Assembly (NCBI RefSeq): GCF_006170445.1
Contig: NZ_VCNA01000015.1
Location: 1-64,000 of the forward strand
Length of the DNA: 64,000 nt
Source: Brevibacillus dissolubilis
GTDB lineage: Bacteria > Bacillota > Bacilli > Brevibacillales > Brevibacillaceae
Direction of reading: 5' to 3'
The position numbers and the translations under genes are program-made. Of this stretch, positions 1-9,012 are shown in pieces; position 1 is the first letter of the stretch; every line of letters starts with the position of its first letter. The notes under the pieces were generated by a model, which saw only the letters and a program-made list of their open reading frames with translations, did no database searches and was not told where the DNA came from.

Positions 1-47
1 ACGCCGCCAGCGTTCGTCCTGAGCCAGGATCAAACTCTCCAATAAAG
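1..47 (-). rRNA. rrs: 16S ribosomal RNA, 5' end (partial)
   Basis: The complement of the first bases reads GAGAGTTTGATCCTGGCTCAG followed by GACGAACGCTGGCGGC, the conserved 5' end of bacterial 16S rRNA. The gene runs leftward out of the window, so only about the first 45 nt are present. The 5' end is placed near 47 by comparison with the Bacillus start TTTAT(C/T)GGAGAG. The stub is too short to identify a genus. Confidence 0.97.
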
Positions 48-290
48 TTGAAGTTGATCTAGGTCAAAAACTTGTTGCTTGGCTGAATTATCATTTGCTT
101 TCGCTGTTCAGTTTTCAAAGGACATTCATCTTGTAACACCTTTAACAAAACACCTAAACTCTCTGGGAGAGTTTATTTTGTATTTCCCTCAGGCGACTTT
201 ATTAATCTAACATACAGCTGATCGAGAAGTCAACACCTGATCTAAAAAAAATTAATCAAATGTTATTTGTTGTTGTCTCGAACGTTGAAC
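48..290 (-). other. rRNA operon leader
   Basis: This is transcribed leader between the promoters and mature 16S. It holds CTTTGAAAACTGAACA (complement of about 104-120), the boxA-like sequence common in Firmicute rRNA leaders and spacers. It also holds a small perfect hairpin, AAACTCTC / GAGAGTTT (156-174). No open reading frame is supported here. Confidence 0.7.
205..233 (-). promoter_or_regulatory. rRNA promoter P2
   Basis: On the minus strand TTGACT (228-233) is followed 17 nt later by TTAGAT (205-210), or TAGATT at 18 nt. This is a good sigma-A promoter pointing into the 16S gene. Together with P1 it gives the tandem promoters usual for Bacillus rRNA operons. Confidence 0.65.
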
Positions 291-320
291 ATGTTATCAG
301 GTAAAGCTAGATAAAGTCAA
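291..320 (-). promoter_or_regulatory. rRNA promoter P1
   Basis: On the minus strand TTGACT (315-320), an 18-nt spacer and TAACAT (291-296) form a sigma-A promoter upstream of P2, also facing the 16S gene. Confidence 0.6.
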
Positions 321-336
321 GGAAACCTGTAGATAA

Positions 337-377
337 AATTTTGAAGGATATCCCTGATAGACTCTAGGATATCCTTC
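337..377 (-). terminator. Terminator after pullulanase gene
   Basis: Perfect 11-bp inverted repeat GAAGGATATCC / GGATATCCTTC (343-353, 367-377) followed on the minus strand by AAAATTTT. It lies just past the pullulanase stop and separates that gene from the rRNA promoters. Confidence 0.65.
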
Positions 378-424
378 TTTGCCGGTTGGTATACATTTTT
401 GCCATATCAGGATAACTCATCAGT

Positions 425-3166
425 TTAAGTAGTACAGTGAGTTGTTTGTAAAACCATAGTGGCGGTGCGGGGAACCGTAATGAGGCTGGTATGAATAATG
501 TCGAGAATTTCATTGCCGGCCTGCTCTCCATTAACAAGTACTCCCCATGGGCCTGGGAACGGTAAGGTGATGTTGACTGATGCATGATTGGCGTTATGGA
601 TAACAGCGATGCGGGTTGCCGGGTCGTTGTTGGCATGGTTATTCAACATAAAGGCTACAACTCCTGATGGGGTATCAAAGAAGGCAAGGTGCTCACGGAT
701 CTGATCGGCGGTGGTCATACGGAAGGCTGGGTGGTTTTTGCGGAGCTGGATCAGTCCTTTGACGTACTCGACTTCTTGATCGAATGCGGCCCGGCGCTCC
801 CAGTCCAATTGGTTGATGATGTCGGGTGAGCGGTAGCTGTTTTCATCGCCGCCTTTGGTTCGCATGAATTCTTGGCCAGCGTGGAGAAAAGCGATGCCTT
901 GGGAAGTCAGGATGATGGAGGTGGCGAGTTTGTGCATTCGTTTGAGGTCTTCTTGGGATGAGTGAGGATTGGTGAGGATTAATTTGTCCCAGAGGGTGAG
1001 GTTATCATGGGCTTCTGCGTAGGTAACGACTTGGTCTGGCTGCTGGAAGCTGTGCGTGCATATCTGTGGGCTGTAGTGAATGCCGCCGACAATCCCTTTT
1101 TTGATGCGTGGTTCCATGTTGGGGCCGCCGTTGATAAAGCCTCCCTCTCTACCTAGGAATACGCTGCCTTTGAGGGCGTCTCGGATGTCGTCGTTAAAAT
1201 GGCCGATGCGGTCCATGCGGTATGCGTTGGCTTGGCAGGCTTTTTGGGTGGGGTCGAGCGGGGTGTGGAGGTCCCAGCCTTCGCCGATGATTAAGATGCT
1301 GGGGTCGATCTGATCGAGGGCGGCGCGGACTTGTCTCATGGTCTCGACATCGTGAATACCCATGAGGTCGAAGCGGAAGCCGTCGAGATCGTATTCTTTG
1401 GCCCAGTAGGTGACGGAATCGATGATGAGTTTGCGCATCATCAGGCGTTCGGAGGCGGTGTCGTTGCCTACTCCGGTGCCATTGGCGAATGTACCGTCTT
1501 CATGGTAGCGGTAGTAGTAGCCGGGGACGAGCAGGCCGAGATTGGATTCGTGGGCGGTATAGGTATGGTTGAAGACCACGTCCATGATCACCCGCAGACC
1601 GTTGTTGTGGAGAGTCTGGATCATCTGTTTGAGCTCGCGGATGCGGACTTCCGGTCGGTAGGGGTCAGTGGAGTATGAGCCTTCTGGTGCGTTGTAATTT
1701 TTCGGGTCGTAGCCCCAGTTGTATTGGGGTTGATCGAGCTTGGTCTCGTCGACGCTGGCGGTGTCGTAGTTGTAGATGGGAAGCAGCTGGACGTGGGTGA
1801 CCCCGAGGTCCTTGATATGGTTCAGGCCCGTTTTGACGCCGCGGGGGCCGGTGGTGTTCTCTTCAGCGAGACCGAGGAATTTGCCTTTGTGGGTGATGCC
1901 GCTCTCTGGGTGGATGGACAGGTCGCGGATGTGCAGCTCGTAGATGATTGCATCGGTGGGATGGGTAAAAGGCGGTTTAGGGTATCGCTTCCAGTTCTTC
2001 GGATTGGTTTTGCCCAGATTGATGACGACGCCGCGGTCACCATTGACGGTCACAGCCTTCGCATAGGGGTCTACGGCTTCGTTCCAGCGGTCGCCGATTT
2101 TGACTTTATAGGTGTAGATTAGACCGTCGTGGTTGCCTGTGAGCGAGGTGACCCATGTTCCTTTGACACTTCGCTGCATGGGGATTTCCTTGCCTTCAGG
2201 GGCATCCCAGGCTTTATAGATGACCAGTTTGGCTTCGTGGGCGGTCGGTGCCCAGACGCGGAATTTGGTGCGGTTGAGGCTGTAGGTGCTGCCCAGATCG
2301 TGACCGCTATAGTAGAACTGGTCGTCGAATTCCGGACTGCGGATGATTTTGCCCGGCTCCACGCAAGCGTTACCAAAACCATCTACGCTCACGTGATAAC
2401 GTTTGTGCCAATCCAGTGGGGAATCAGTCATGATTTTCACCTTGTTGGTGAGACATCCGTCTTCATGACGGTACGGCTGGACTTCCTTGATCCTGACGTG
2501 AGGGCCACTTAGCCTGATGCCTGCATGCCTGTTATCGTCGAGTCGGAATGGATAGTTGGTCTCAAGCGTAATCTGATTCCACTCATCAATCGTGGCACGG
2601 ACGATTTTGGGTGAGAGATCAACATCGGATCGGTGGTAAAACAGGCGAGACTCCCCTTGCACCAGCCAAATTTCGGTTTGGCCGTGTTCGTTATAGCGAG
2701 AGATGAAGCGTTCGCCGTATTCCTTTTCTGCCCAATCATTGCCGGGTACACTGCGGCGGACGATCAGCCCGATGCGCTTTAGCTCTGCTACGTCTGTGAA
2801 TTGAACCGTTGCCACTTTGCCAAAATCGTCTTGCTCCGTAAATTCTACGGCTGTTCCCTCCCGACCCTCGGGCCACATCCAGAGATTCCAGCCTTCGTAA
2901 TGGTTGTCATAGCGAAAGTAGTGTATCTTACAGGTAAGATGGGGGTAAGCAGGGCGGTTTTTTCCGTCCGGTGAAGTGGTATGCACCTTCTCATCACCAG
3001 CCTTTACCCTAACTTGGTCAGTGCCGGCCTCCATCACAGTCAAGCGGCGGGCACCACCTTGTTCCCTCGAATCATTACGGACGGTGAAACCGACCCGATT
3101 CGGGTTGCCCTTTCCTTCAATGTATGCGAGTGGTGCGAATTTGTCCTTGCTTCCAAAATGATCCAT
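425..3166 (-). CDS. amyX: Type I pullulanase (alpha-1,6 debranching enzyme)
   Basis: 913 aa GH13 enzyme expected to hydrolyse alpha-1,6 branches of pullulan, glycogen or starch dextrins. Residues about 80-170 resemble a CBM41/PUD starch-binding domain (DNHYEGWNLWMWP). About 290-380 is a CBM48-type domain. The catalytic barrel carries the pullulanase signature YNWGYDP (482-488), nucleophile D600 in GFRFD, acid E629 in IIGEGW and D721 in EAHD. No signal peptide is seen, so it should be cytoplasmic like B. subtilis AmyX, but it is about 200 aa longer because of the N-terminal domain. The ATG has GGGAGG about 10 nt upstream. It is monocistronic, and no clear promoter was found in the 250 bp upstream. 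Confidence 0.93.
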   Translation of the reverse strand: MDHFGSKDKFAPLAYIEGKGNPNRVGFTVRNDSREQGGARRLTVMEAGTDQVRVKAGDEKVHTTSPDGKNRPAYPHLTCKIHYFRYDNHYEGWNLWMWPEGREGTAVEFTEQDDFGKVATVQFTDVAELKRIGLIVRRSVPGNDWAEKEYGERFISRYNEHGQTEIWLVQGESRLFYHRSDVDLSPKIVRATIDEWNQITLETNYPFRLDDNRHAGIRLSGPHVRIKEVQPYRHEDGCLTNKVKIMTDSPLDWHKRYHVSVDGFGNACVEPGKIIRSPEFDDQFYYSGHDLGSTYSLNRTKFRVWAPTAHEAKLVIYKAWDAPEGKEIPMQRSVKGTWVTSLTGNHDGLIYTYKVKIGDRWNEAVDPYAKAVTVNGDRGVVINLGKTNPKNWKRYPKPPFTHPTDAIIYELHIRDLSIHPESGITHKGKFLGLAEENTTGPRGVKTGLNHIKDLGVTHVQLLPIYNYDTASVDETKLDQPQYNWGYDPKNYNAPEGSYSTDPYRPEVRIRELKQMIQTLHNNGLRVIMDVVFNHTYTAHESNLGLLVPGYYYRYHEDGTFANGTGVGNDTASERLMMRKLIIDSVTYWAKEYDLDGFRFDLMGIHDVETMRQVRAALDQIDPSILIIGEGWDLHTPLDPTQKACQANAYRMDRIGHFNDDIRDALKGSVFLGREGGFINGGPNMEPRIKKGIVGGIHYSPQICTHSFQQPDQVVTYAEAHDNLTLWDKLILTNPHSSQEDLKRMHKLATSIILTSQGIAFLHAGQEFMRTKGGDENSYRSPDIINQLDWERRAAFDQEVEYVKGLIQLRKNHPAFRMTTADQIREHLAFFDTPSGVVAFMLNNHANNDPATRIAVIHNANHASVNITLPFPGPWGVLVNGEQAGNEILDIIHTSLITVPRTATMVLQTTHCTT

Positions 3167-3420
3167 ATTCTTCTCGCCTCCCTCTGGTCAGATCCAAAGG
3201 TGTTACACACACATACCAGCTTTGGCTGACAGATCTGGATTCCATACACGTTGGCGGGTACATATTGAGACTGGGATGCTCGGGTTCTGTGTATCTCAAG
3301 ACGGGTCAGGAGGCAAAATTGGGTGCAAATCTGGGCTTGTCCCCTCTATAAATGGGCAAAAGCCCGCCGACACATCTCAAGCGTGCGATGTACCGAAAGG
3401 CTTTTTTCAGGGAACAGATA

Positions 3421-4527
3421 TCAGGAGACTCGGGCTGCCAATAATTCCTCGTCAAACAGCATCAGAGCGCGGGCCATGGCCTCCACCCCTGTCGCCAGGT
3501 CAGCTGCAGCCGATGCAGGATCTGCCTGGAGGTCGCAAGCGTTGTTCATACCGGGAATAAAAATCATCCCGACTGGGGCAACGGACGCCAACCATGCATT
3601 GTCATAGTCCGCACCGCTTGGAAAATAAGCCGTGCTGGCGGTGGCGTTGCATGCTTTCGCCAGCCCCTTTTGCACGTATTCGCGGATGCTGAGGGGAGCT
3701 TTTTTGGAGATGCATTCCAGCTTGACCCGCAGGCCCTTGGTGGCGGCAACCGCTTCTGCCATCTTGAGAAAGACGGCAACCACCTGATGAATTGTATCCT
3801 CCTCCGTGCTGCGGATATCCATGTCGAACTCTACCCGGCCCGGAATCAAGCCGGCGAGGTTGGGCTCAAGCTGCAGGTTTTCGACCGTGCCGACGACATG
3901 CTCATAGTACTGCTGCTGACAGATCGACTCTAACAGCACCACCATCTGGGCAGCACCAACCAGTGCGTCACGGCGCATGTTCATCGGGGTGGAGCCAGCA
4001 TGCGAGGTCTCTCCCTCGACAGTGACACGGAAACGGTGTACGCCTGAGATTCCGGTGACGACACCCAGTTGTTTTTTAGATTCTTTTAACACAGGCCCTT
4101 GCTCGGTATGAATCTCCAAATAGAGGGCTTTCTCTTTTGAACACGTCTGGAGCTCGTCAGCAGATGGTGTGCCATTGATGATTTCCAGTGTGTGATGAAG
4201 ACACGTTCCTGTTTCTTTCAGACAGCGGGCGATCTCCAGACCGGCAAGCAGTCCGATCAGACCGTCATAGCGCGTATGTTCAGCGGTTGTATGCATATGT
4301 GAGCCGATGACAATCGAAGGGAGGCTGGGGTTCTTGCCCGGTACCTTTCCAAGCAGAGTTGCCTTGTTGCCCAACATCACTTCCATATCGCACGCTTCCA
4401 TCTGGTTCAGCAGATACGTTTTGCCTTCTGTATGCCAAGAGGTGAGGCCAGTCATATTTAAAAGATCCAGTTCAATTCGTTCGGTGACGGGGGTTAACGG
4501 GAAGGTTTTTACCTGTTTAGACAACAT
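3421..4527 (-). CDS. M20-family amidohydrolase-like protein, active site degraded
   Basis: 368 aa, recognisable as the allantoate amidohydrolase / N-carbamoyl amino acid hydrolase branch of M20. The start is ATG at 4527 (MLSKQ), 6 nt after AAGGAG; an in-frame upstream extension lacks such a site. H77 (GSH), D88 (YDG) and H140 (IHTEQGP) match three metal ligands. The expected GSHxDT is GSHMHT, the segment that normally holds the catalytic Glu-Glu pair is shortened by tens of residues, and the C-terminal SHxPxE ligand motif is replaced by GMNNACD. The central dimerisation domain (SHAGSTPMNMRRDAL) is intact. Seen: ligand losses and a deletion. Inferred: not a normal hydrolase, either a non-catalytic paralogue or a decaying gene. 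Confidence 0.8.
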   Translation of the reverse strand: MLSKQVKTFPLTPVTERIELDLLNMTGLTSWHTEGKTYLLNQMEACDMEVMLGNKATLLGKVPGKNPSLPSIVIGSHMHTTAEHTRYDGLIGLLAGLEIARCLKETGTCLHHTLEIINGTPSADELQTCSKEKALYLEIHTEQGPVLKESKKQLGVVTGISGVHRFRVTVEGETSHAGSTPMNMRRDALVGAAQMVVLLESICQQQYYEHVVGTVENLQLEPNLAGLIPGRVEFDMDIRSTEEDTIHQVVAVFLKMAEAVAATKGLRVKLECISKKAPLSIREYVQKGLAKACNATASTAYFPSGADYDNAWLASVAPVGMIFIPGMNNACDLQADPASAAADLATGVEAMARALMLFDEELLAARVS

Positions 4528-4688
4528 GATCAACTCCTTGCTGATCGATTGCAAAATGTTAATAAAGTTAGCAAAACCAGTTTCCACCTTCAAACTACCA
4601 TCCCTTAATTTCCCCGTCAATTCATTAGACAAAAGCTATCAAATCTTCTAAGTAGTCGACATCTTTCACAGTTTTTCCGCGTACGGAC

Positions 4689-4727
4689 AAAAAAGACACT
4701 GGTCACGGACGTACCGCAAACCAGTGC
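4689..4727 (-). terminator. Terminator after aspartokinase gene
   Basis: On the minus strand CACTGGT and ACCAGTG pair around a 16-nt loop and are followed by CTTTTTTG. It lies 17 nt beyond the aspartokinase stop codon. Confidence 0.8.
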
Positions 4728-4744
4728 CTGATTCCAATCTATCA

Positions 4745-6136
4745 TTACTCGCCGTAGGACATAAGCCCTGCCACGGCAACTTGTACATTTCCGAAAAACT
4801 CTTCATACAGAGAGATGACGGCCCGGTCGGCATCAACGGCTTTGACCCCGAACATCAAGCTCACCTCGGATGAGCCTTGGTTGATCATCTCAATGTTGAC
4901 GCCGGCCTTGGCCAATGCACTGGCTGCCCGCCCAGTGACACCGACAGAACGGCGCATGCCCTCCCCTACCATCATCACCAAGGCGAGGCTACGCTCTACA
5001 TGAATCTGGTCAACATCCAGCTCCTCCCAGATACGTTTCACAACACGCCCCTCGATCTCTTCTGTAAAAGCAGGTTCGCGCAAAATCACAGATATATCAT
5101 CGATCCCGGATGGTGTATGCTCATAGGAGAGCTTTTCCTCCTCCAAGATTTGTAGAAGTTTGCGGCCAAAACCGATCTCTCGGTTCATCAGATACTTACT
5201 TACATAAATACTGCAAAAGCCCTTATCACTGGAGATCCCAGCCAAGGTATGCTCGCTGGAGGAACGCTCAGAGAGGATCATGGTTCCGCGTGCGGTCGGG
5301 TTATTCGTATTTTTTACACAGACTGGGATGCCGGCGCGGAAAGCTGGAGCCAATGCTTCCTCATGAAACACGGTAAAACCGCCGTAGGACAGCTCGCGCA
5401 TCTCGCGGTAGGTCATCTCTTTGATCTCGTGCGGGTTCGGGATCAGATTCGGATTAACCGCATAGACAGAATCTACGTCGGTAAAGTTCTCATAGAGTTC
5501 CGCCTGGATGGCTGCTGCAAGAATCGATCCTGTGACATCAGACCCACCTCTGGAGAAGGTCAACAGTGTTCCATCTGGTGTGTAGCCGAAAAAGCCGGGA
5601 AAAATCGTAATGCCTTCCCGCTCCCGGAGCGAACGGAGACGATCATAGGACTCCGGTAACAACTGGGCATTGCCGTGTTCCCCGCTGACCAGCAGACCTG
5701 CTTCGCGAGGACTAGCATAAGAAGCCTTGACCCCGATGCTTTGCAGGTAGGCTGCCACCACCTGTGCGTTGTTGTCCTCCCCTGCTGCCTTGACCGAATC
5801 GAGGAAGCTCTCAGGATTACTCGCATCAAGCAAAAGCAGACGTCTGAGATTATCCGTCACCTGTGCAATGACTTCTGCTGGGAGATTAAGCTCTTCCCCG
5901 ATCTCTTGGTAGCGTGCCACGACGGCGGCCAACTCAGCCTCTGCTTCACCGTGAGCAAGAAACTGCTCCGCCAGTGCGATCAGCAGATCCGTTACTTTCG
6001 TATCTTCCTTAAAGCGCTTACCAGGTGCAGAAACCACAATCAGCCTGCGCTTCGGATCTGCTTGGATAATTTCACAAACTTTTCTGATTTGTGCAGCGCT
6101 CGCAAGTGAAGTACCGCCAAACTTCGCTACCTTCAT
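4745..6136 (-). CDS. yclM: Aspartokinase, YclM/ThrD type
   Basis: 463 aa ATP:L-aspartate 4-phosphotransferase, first step of the lysine, threonine, methionine and diaminopimelate pathways. It opens with MKVAKFGGTS (kinase motif), has VVSAPGKRFKEDTKVTDLL and the FxRGGSDVTG substrate region near residue 240, and ends with two ACT regulatory domains. Length and N-terminus match B. subtilis aspartokinase III (YclM) rather than LysC or DapG. GGAGGG lies 10 nt before the ATG at 6136; a longer in-frame reading to 6277 would swallow that site and the promoter. No lysine riboswitch or T-box is visible in the short leader. Transcribed alone, divergently from the ABC exporter. Confidence 0.93.
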   Translation of the reverse strand: MKVAKFGGTSLASAAQIRKVCEIIQADPKRRLIVVSAPGKRFKEDTKVTDLLIALAEQFLAHGEAEAELAAVVARYQEIGEELNLPAEVIAQVTDNLRRLLLLDASNPESFLDSVKAAGEDNNAQVVAAYLQSIGVKASYASPREAGLLVSGEHGNAQLLPESYDRLRSLREREGITIFPGFFGYTPDGTLLTFSRGGSDVTGSILAAAIQAELYENFTDVDSVYAVNPNLIPNPHEIKEMTYREMRELSYGGFTVFHEEALAPAFRAGIPVCVKNTNNPTARGTMILSERSSSEHTLAGISSDKGFCSIYVSKYLMNREIGFGRKLLQILEEEKLSYEHTPSGIDDISVILREPAFTEEIEGRVVKRIWEELDVDQIHVERSLALVMMVGEGMRRSVGVTGRAASALAKAGVNIEMINQGSSEVSLMFGVKAVDADRAVISLYEEFFGNVQVAVAGLMSYGE

Positions 6137-6195
6137 AAATACATTCCCTCCGCTCCATATCCTATTATCCATCCAATAACTCTCTTTATCGAAAC

Positions 6196-6224
6196 AATAT
6201 ACTGGAAAATTTATAAGATGTGAA
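6196..6224 (-). promoter_or_regulatory. Probable promoter of aspartokinase gene
   Basis: On the minus strand TTCACA (6219-6224), a 17-nt spacer and TATATT (6196-6201) lie about 60 nt upstream of the chosen start. Confidence 0.4.
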
Positions 6225-6291
6225 GTGGAAAATTTGAGTTCCTTGATATATCCGATGCGAATTCTTGGAATTGACACAGGTCGCTGACAGA

Positions 6292-6319
6292 TTGGACATT
6301 ACCGATGGTGGAATACTAT
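6292..6319 (+). promoter_or_regulatory. Probable promoter of ABC exporter gene
   Basis: TTGGAC (6292-6297), a 16-nt spacer and TACTAT (6314-6319), 40 nt before the exporter ATG. Confidence 0.5.
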
Positions 6320-6359
6320 ATAGAAAAAAAGATAAAACGGAAGTGGGGAAAACTTTTCT

Positions 6360-8096
6360 ATGAACACGAAAACCGAAACGCTCTCCTGGAAATCGTTCAC
6401 CGAGCTGCTCAAAACAGCAAACCCACCCAAGGCCCTGATCGCTCTGGCTATGTTGCTCAGCCTCATACAGACAGCTGCTGGGCTGGTTGTCCCTTATCTG
6501 ACCAAAGAAATGGTGGACATGCTCTCTCAGGCCGCCTTGCAATCCAGCCTGATCATCCTGCTCGCTCTCGCCTTCGTCGCACAGGCTGTCAGCTCTGGAC
6601 TGTCGATCTACCTCCTCGCCTATGTGGGACAGAAGACGGTGGCCAGTCTACGAAAACGTTTTTGGGAGAAGCTCTTGAAACTGCCGATCCCGTATTTTGA
6701 CCAGAACCGTACCGGCGAGACGATCAGCCGCCTGACAGGTGACACCGGGGCGATCAAGGATTTTATCTCCAATCATGTGGTCTCATTTCTCTCCGACATC
6801 ATCTCCATCATCGGCTCGATCATCATCTTGACCTACATCGACTGGCAGATGACGATCGTCCTGCTGTTCGCTATCCCGGTGCTGACGCTCATCGTCCGTC
6901 CAATTGGCCGCCGGATTCACGCGATCTCCAGACAGCTGCAGAACGAGACCGCCGAACTCTCCGGCTTCCTGACCGAAGTCTTGGGCGAAATCCGTCTGGT
7001 CAAGTCGTTCAACGCAGAACCGCTGGAGGAAGCGAACGGCGCCAAAGGCATCGACAAGCTGCTCACATCCAGCCTGCGAGAAGCCAAAATCTATGCCTAC
7101 CTAAGCCCAATCGTCCAGCTCACCATGATGACCGTCCTGACACTCATCGTCGGCTACGGCGGTGTCCGGGTCTCCAGTGGAGAATTAAGTGCAGGTGAAC
7201 TGGTAGCCTTTTTGTTATACCTATTTAAAATCGTCATGCCGTTCGGCTCGCTGGCCCAGTTTTATACAGCCGTGCAAAAAGCCCTAGGCGCCACAGAGCG
7301 GATTCGCGTTCTTTTCGCCCATGAGTCAGAGAGCAGTCGGGATACAAAGGAAGTTACAGATGCCCATCAGCCGATCCATCTGCGCAGTGTAGGCTTCTCG
7401 TATGCAACCAGTGACCGTATCCTGCATGACCTGACCCTGACCATCGAACCAGGCAAGGTGACGGCTTTCGTCGGCCCGAGCGGCGGTGGGAAAACGACAA
7501 TTTTCTCTTTGTTGGAGCGTTTTTACGACCCGACCGAGGGTGAGATCCTGCTTGGGGACACAGCTATCCAGGATTTTTCGCTTTCTTCATGGCGCAGCCA
7601 GCTTGGGTATGTGTCACAGGAGAGCCCGCTGATGGCCGGAACGGTGCGGCAAAATATCTGTTATGGGGTCGATCGGGATGTGTCGGAGGCGGAGATCATC
7701 GCTGCGGCGAAGCAGGCGTATGCGGATGAGTTCATCTCGGGGCTGCCGGATGGATATGATACAGAGATTGGCGAGCGCGGGATCAAGCTGTCTGGTGGTC
7801 AGCGCCAGCGGATTGCGATCGCGAGGGCGATTTTGCGGAATCCGCAGATTTTGCTATTAGATGAAGCGACGTCGAATCTGGATTCGGAATCAGAGCAGCT
7901 GGTACAGAAGGCGCTGACGCATCTGATGGAGGGCCGGACAACGGTGGTGATTGCGCATCGCTTGTCGACGGTGGTGAAGGCGGAGAAGATTGTGGTGATT
8001 GAGAAAGGACGGGTGAGTGGTGAGGGGACGCATGAGGAGTTGTTAGTGGGGAATGGGTTGTATCGGAGGTTGGCAGAGGGGCAGTTTGGGGTGTGA
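6360..8096 (+). CDS. bmrA: ABC exporter half-transporter, BmrA-like
   Basis: 578 aa fused membrane and ATPase half-transporter that should work as a homodimer exporting drugs or lipids. Residues about 25-310 carry six membrane helices with the VVPYLTKEMVD and QNRTGETISRL segments typical of the BmrA/LmrA group. The nucleotide domain has Walker A GPSGGGKTT, signature LSGGQRQR, Walker B ILLLDEAT and the AHRLST switch histidine. All motifs are intact. The likely ribosome site is GTGGGGA, somewhat far from the ATG. No local regulator is present; the gene ends at a bidirectional terminator. Confidence 0.92.
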   Translation: MNTKTETLSWKSFTELLKTANPPKALIALAMLLSLIQTAAGLVVPYLTKEMVDMLSQAALQSSLIILLALAFVAQAVSSGLSIYLLAYVGQKTVASLRKRFWEKLLKLPIPYFDQNRTGETISRLTGDTGAIKDFISNHVVSFLSDIISIIGSIIILTYIDWQMTIVLLFAIPVLTLIVRPIGRRIHAISRQLQNETAELSGFLTEVLGEIRLVKSFNAEPLEEANGAKGIDKLLTSSLREAKIYAYLSPIVQLTMMTVLTLIVGYGGVRVSSGELSAGELVAFLLYLFKIVMPFGSLAQFYTAVQKALGATERIRVLFAHESESSRDTKEVTDAHQPIHLRSVGFSYATSDRILHDLTLTIEPGKVTAFVGPSGGGKTTIFSLLERFYDPTEGEILLGDTAIQDFSLSSWRSQLGYVSQESPLMAGTVRQNICYGVDRDVSEAEIIAAAKQAYADEFISGLPDGYDTEIGERGIKLSGGQRQRIAIARAILRNPQILLLDEATSNLDSESEQLVQKALTHLMEGRTTVVIAHRLSTVVKAEKIVVIEKGRVSGEGTHEELLVGNGLYRRLAEGQFGV

Positions 8097-8119
8097 GTGG
8101 AAGAGTAGAAAAAGTAAGA

Positions 8120-8145
8120 GGCAGGGTGATGAGCCCTGCCTTTCC
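8120..8145. terminator. Bidirectional terminator between exporter and restriction island
   Basis: GGCAGGG / CCCTGCC (8120-8126, 8134-8140) with a 7-nt loop. A T-rich tail follows on the plus strand and TTACTTTTTC on the minus strand. It marks the left edge of the AT-rich restriction island. Confidence 0.75.
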
Positions 8146-8933
8146 TATATATCAAAATACTCACTCCGAATAATTTCTGAATATTTTCCTCCGACTTGAT
8201 TGAAAATAGAAAGTAATTCTTCGTAGGTATCTTCATTATTCCCAATTTTATTCCAGAGTTCCGAACCTATTAAAACGCTCTCATCTTGGTCTAAATCAAA
8301 TATCTTGAATGGTATGGTGAATCCTGCCTCTTTATATGGATTACCTTCACCTGCTGGATTAAATGGCAAAGCAAAATAAACTTTATTTTCACTATCACCA
8401 GAAAGGAGACGTAACATATCACGCTTGGCCCTCTCAGTTTGATCTAAATTTGGCTTTACAGTCTTAAAAGAATAATACTCTTTAGTACCATCAGTTCGAC
8501 AAATGTACAAGTCAGATTTTACAGTAACCTCCTCGAATCGCTCATTTGATAAACTCAGAATCTCTGAGACTTCCTGTCCCCAATCTGTTTTTCTCCTGTT
8601 TTCCCTAAGTGCTTTAAGTATTTCATCTATTTTCTCAAGTCTCCAAGTACAAATTCGGAGTTTAGTATTATATTGATTTTCAGCAGTAGCACCTGTTCCC
8701 TCAGCAATTATTTTAGCTAGCTGTTCAAAAATGCCTTGACCTAAAGTAGTTACAAATGACCTTTCAAACTTCGCTCCCTTCCAAACCTCAATAGGGACTA
8801 ATCTAAACCCAAACGGATTTGCTTTAATTATCTCTTCTTCGGAGAATGGCTCAGTTTTACAACGTCGTTCAATGATTCTCTCCATCACATTAGACAAATG
8901 CTCTTTAATCTTGTTACTAGTGTCTATATCCAT
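8145..8933 (-). CDS. Type II restriction endonuclease, TdeIII-like
   Basis: 262 aa. The segment FERSFVTTLGQGIFEQLAKIIA (from residue 56) and the later pair D141 (SDLYI) and K157 (YSFKTVKPN) resemble the TdeIII endonuclease family, whose characterised members cut GGNCC. D141-x13-SFK157 fits the PD-(D/E)xK layout, except that the acidic residue expected two before the lysine is Ser155. The gene follows the methylase in the same direction after an 80-bp gap that contains a hairpin. The AT-rich composition contrasts with the flanks and suggests acquisition. The family assignment is from memory of motifs; the GGNCC specificity is an inference. Confidence 0.7.
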   Translation of the reverse strand: MDIDTSNKIKEHLSNVMERIIERRCKTEPFSEEEIIKANPFGFRLVPIEVWKGAKFERSFVTTLGQGIFEQLAKIIAEGTGATAENQYNTKLRICTWRLEKIDEILKALRENRRKTDWGQEVSEILSLSNERFEEVTVKSDLYICRTDGTKEYYSFKTVKPNLDQTERAKRDMLRLLSGDSENKVYFALPFNPAGEGNPYKEAGFTIPFKIFDLDQDESVLIGSELWNKIGNNEDTYEELLSIFNQVGGKYSEIIRSEYFDI

Positions 8934-8972
8934 CCGAGTTCCTCATTTCACTTTTGTATACAGCTATTACAA

Positions 8973-9005
8973 ATCAAAAAGGTATAGGATAAAAAACCCT
9001 ATACC
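8973..9005 (-). terminator. Hairpin terminator between methylase and endonuclease
   Basis: On the minus strand GGTATAGG and CCTATACC (8998-9005, 8981-8988) pair perfectly around a 9-nt T-rich loop and are followed by TTTTTG. It sits after the methylase stop (9013) and before the endonuclease start (8933), so it may limit read-through into the nuclease gene. Confidence 0.75.
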
Positions 9006-9012
9006 TTAAATA

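Noticed and set aside
1331-2512. Plus-strand open frames inside the pullulanase gene
   Set aside because: They are shadows of the real minus-strand gene: no ribosome sites, unnatural composition and full overlap.
3300-3420. Terminator-like GGGCTT/AAGCCC repeat after the M20-like gene
   Set aside because: Arms are short and no T-run follows on the relevant strand.
6137-6277. Longer N-terminus for aspartokinase
   Set aside because: It would cover the ribosome site and promoter and adds residues absent from the family.
6137-6300. Lysine riboswitch or T-box before aspartokinase
   Set aside because: The leader is too short and lacks the conserved elements.
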